From Oscillospiraceae bacterium (GTDB lineage: Bacteria > Bacillota > Clostridia > Oscillospirales > Ruminococcaceae): a stretch of DNA of 6,695 nucleotides. Of this stretch, positions 5,045 through 6,695 are shown piece by piece. The position numbers were made by a program, and so were the translations under genes. Positions within the stretch are counted from its first letter, which is position 1, and every line of letters starts with the position of its first letter. Under the pieces are notes generated by a model. That model was not told where the DNA came from. It was given only the letters and a program-made list of their open reading frames with translations, and did no database searches. The stretch is from the NCBI GenBank assembly GCA_019416775.1, contig DXWR01000001.1, positions 1 to 6,695 of the forward strand. Direction: 5' to 3'.

Positions 5045-6695
5045 GTTCTTCCGCCTCCTTTCCTCCCTGAGATTCATAAACTTCCCGGTAAATCTTGTTG
5101 GTCTTCAAAAGATTGGCCGGGGTATCAAAAGCGTCTACCCGACCGTTATCCAATACGATCACCCGGTCGGCATTTTCCACCGAGTTGATCCGTTGAGCAA
5201 TGATCAGCTTGGTGGTGCCGGGAATTTCCTCAGCGAAGGCCTTGCGGATCAAAGCGTCGGTGCGGGTATCCACCGCGCTGGTGGAGTCGTCCAAAATCAA
5301 GATTTTCGGATGAGCCAGCAGAGCCCGAGCGATACACAGACGCTGTTTCTGGCCGCCAGAAACGTTGCTGCCTCCCTGTTCAATGTGGGTGTCATAGCCA
5401 TCCGGGAAGCCTTGAATAAATTCGTCAGCCTGGGCCAATTGACAGGCATGAACAATCTCCTCGTCGGTGGCGTCCGGCTTACCCCAGCGCAGGTTATCTT
5501 TGATGGAACCGGCAAACAGCACGTTCTTTTGCAGCACCATAGCCACCTGCTTGCGCAAGGCTTCCAGACCGTACTGCCGCACATCAATGCCGCCTACCAA
5601 CACACTGCCTTCGGTAGCATCGTAAAGCCGGGGAATCAACTGCACCAATGTAGATTTCGCACTGCCGGTGCCGCCGATGATGCCGATGGTTTCGCCGGAT
5701 TTAATATGGAGATCAACCCCAGTCAGAGCCAATTTATCCTTTTCTCCGATGTAGCTGAAGTTCACATGATTAAAATCGATGGAACCATTGGGTACTTCTT
5801 GAACGGGTTCGGCGGGATCTTTCAAAGCACTCTCTTCATCCAGTACTTCCACAATCCGCTCCGCACTGGTACGGGCCATGATGATCATCACAAACACCAT
5901 GGACAGCATCATCAAGCTGGACAGGATCTGGGTGGCGTAGGTCATCTGGCTCAGGAGCTGACCGGTAGTGAAGTCTCCGGCAATGATCTGTTGTCCACCC
6001 AGCAGGCAGATCAGGGTGATGCAGGTGTACATGGCAAACATCATCAAGGGAGTGTTCATGCACACCAGCTTTTCCGCCGAGACAAATAAGTTGTATACCC
6101 GGTCGGAAATCCGGTGGAATTTCTTGTTTTCATGATCCTCCCGAACGTAGGCCTTTACCACCCGCATGGCGGTGACGTTTTCCTGAACCACACGGTTCAA
6201 GCTGTCGTAGCTGCGGAATACCTTTTCAAACCGGGGATGGGCCTTCCAGGCAATCCAGAACAGGCCGGCGCCCAGCACCGGAATGGCCACCAAATAAATC
6301 AGGCTCAGTTCCGCATTCAACTGAATGGAAAAAATCACCGCAAAGATCAGCATAATGGGGCCGCGCACTGCCACCCGAACAATCATCATAAACGCCATCT
6401 GAACGTTGGTGATGTCTGTGGTGAGTCGGGTCACCAAGCTGGCATTGGAAAATTTGTCGATGTTGGTAAAGGAATATTGTTGAATCCGGGCAAACATATC
6501 CTTACGCAGATTCTTGGCGAAGCCGGCACTGGCCTTTGCAGCAAACCGTCCGGAAAGAACGCCGAAAATCAGGGACAAGATGGATGCCAGCACCAATACA
6601 ATGCCCATTTTCCAGATGTAATCCAAATCTCCGCCGGAGCCGTTGTCGATGCCGTTGTCAATGATAGAGGCCATCAATAGGGGAATCAGCACTTC
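5037..6695 (-). CDS. ABC exporter half-transporter, degenerate-site subunit (TM287/BmrC-like), 5' end cut by window
   Basis: The frame is open to the window edge and 552 residues are visible, beginning EVLIPLLMASIIDNGI. That motif normally ends the first membrane helix, so roughly 25-40 N-terminal residues are missing and the GTG at 6692 is not the real start. Hydrophobic segments lie near visible residues 29-48, 100-123, 128-150, 212-234 and 257-273. In the ATPase domain, Walker A is GGTGSAKS at 341-348 (Ala replaces the last Gly before Lys), the Q-loop Gln is at 389, the signature is a normal VSGGQ at 445-449, Walker B ends LILDD with Asp470 in place of the catalytic Glu, and the switch residue is Gln501 (IIAQRINSV) instead of His. 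These changes are those of the degenerate subunit of heterodimeric exporters such as TM287/288, BmrC/D and LmrC/D. It is the first visible gene of the operon and overlaps its partner by eight bases. Confidence 0.95.
   Translation of the reverse strand, partial: EVLIPLLMASIIDNGIDNGSGGDLDYIWKMGIVLVLASILSLIFGVLSGRFAAKASAGFAKNLRKDMFARIQQYSFTNIDKFSNASLVTRLTTDITNVQMAFMMIVRVAVRGPIMLIFAVIFSIQLNAELSLIYLVAIPVLGAGLFWIAWKAHPRFEKVFRSYDSLNRVVQENVTAMRVVKAYVREDHENKKFHRISDRVYNLFVSAEKLVCMNTPLMMFAMYTCITLICLLGGQQIIAGDFTTGQLLSQMTYATQILSSLMMLSMVFVMIIMARTSAERIVEVLDEESALKDPAEPVQEVPNGSIDFNHVNFSYIGEKDKLALTGVDLHIKSGETIGIIGGTGSAKSTLVQLIPRLYDATEGSVLVGGIDVRQYGLEALRKQVAMVLQKNVLFAGSIKDNLRWGKPDATDEEIVHACQLAQADEFIQGFPDGYDTHIEQGGSNVSGGQKQRLCIARALLAHPKILILDDSTSAVDTRTDALIRKAFAEEIPGTTKLIIAQRINSVENADRVIVLDNGRVDAFDTPANLLKTNKIYREVYESQGGKEAEEHE
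5054..5059 (-). promoter_or_regulatory. Strong Shine-Dalgarno that sets the start of the second ABC gene
   Basis: AGGAGG on the minus strand sits nine bases before ATG 5044, inside the last codons of the upstream ABC gene. It rules in the 629-residue start and out the start 11 codons earlier. Together with the ATGAGTAA overlap it implies translational coupling, fitting a 1:1 heterodimer. Confidence 0.85.

Noticed and set aside
5045..5077. Earlier start of the second ABC gene (11 extra codons)
   Set aside because: The extra codons overlap the upstream gene and contain the AGGAGG that serves ATG 5044; the extra residues (MNLREERRRKN) are the Shine-Dalgarno region read as protein.
5004..6680. 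Plus-strand open frames at 5004-6089 and 6114-6680
   Set aside because: Both are antisense to the degenerate ABC subunit, whose domains and motifs are unmistakable. The translations are His/Gln/Gly-rich in the way of reversed coding DNA.
6690..6692. GTG as the true start of the first ABC gene
   Set aside because: The protein would lack its first membrane helix and start in the middle of the conserved EVLIPLLMA motif. The frame is open to the window edge, so the gene is simply cut.

Overview
The window looks like an ordinary chromosomal stretch from a low-to-middle GC Clostridia-type Firmicute, plausibly a gut Oscillospiraceae/Ruminococcaceae relative. This rests on protein style (a DHHW-family protein beside a DltB/AlgI-like acyltransferase, and a TM287/288-like ABC pair), AGGAGG-type ribosome binding sites, short intergenic gaps and a U-tract terminator. 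It is an inference from recognition, not from a search. All four real genes lie on the minus strand, so they read from high to low coordinates.

Region 1 (6695 down to 3155) holds two ABC exporter half-transporter genes in one operon. The first is cut at its 5' end by the window edge. Its stop overlaps the start of the second, which has a strong Shine-Dalgarno inside the end of the first gene. Together they show the complementary sequence asymmetry of a heterodimeric exporter with one consensus and one degenerate ATPase site. A rho-independent terminator follows about 20 bases after the second stop.

Region 2 (3154 to 2695) is about 460 bases without a gene. It contains the operon terminator, a second GC-rich hairpin, an AT-rich stretch with a small palindrome and an 8-base direct repeat, and then a convincing promoter (TTGAAA, 17 bases, TAGAAT with an extended -10) for the next operon. 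A hairpin lies in the predicted leader.

Region 3 (2694 to 1) is a two-gene operon: an MBOAT-family membrane O-acyltransferase, then, 21 bases later, a membrane-anchored DHHW protein (AlgX/AlgJ-like SGNH-type fold) that runs off the window. By analogy with AlgI/AlgJ/AlgX and DltB/DltD, the membrane protein is likely to pass acyl (usually acetyl) groups across the membrane and the DHHW protein to place them on an exported polymer. The polymer cannot be identified from this window.

The two operons look independent: a terminator and a separate promoter lie between them. I did not find a clearly novel system. The points most worth a second look are the unidentified substrate of the acyltransferase pair, the Walker A substitution in the degenerate ABC subunit, the linker insertion in its partner, and the leader hairpin before the acyltransferase operon.
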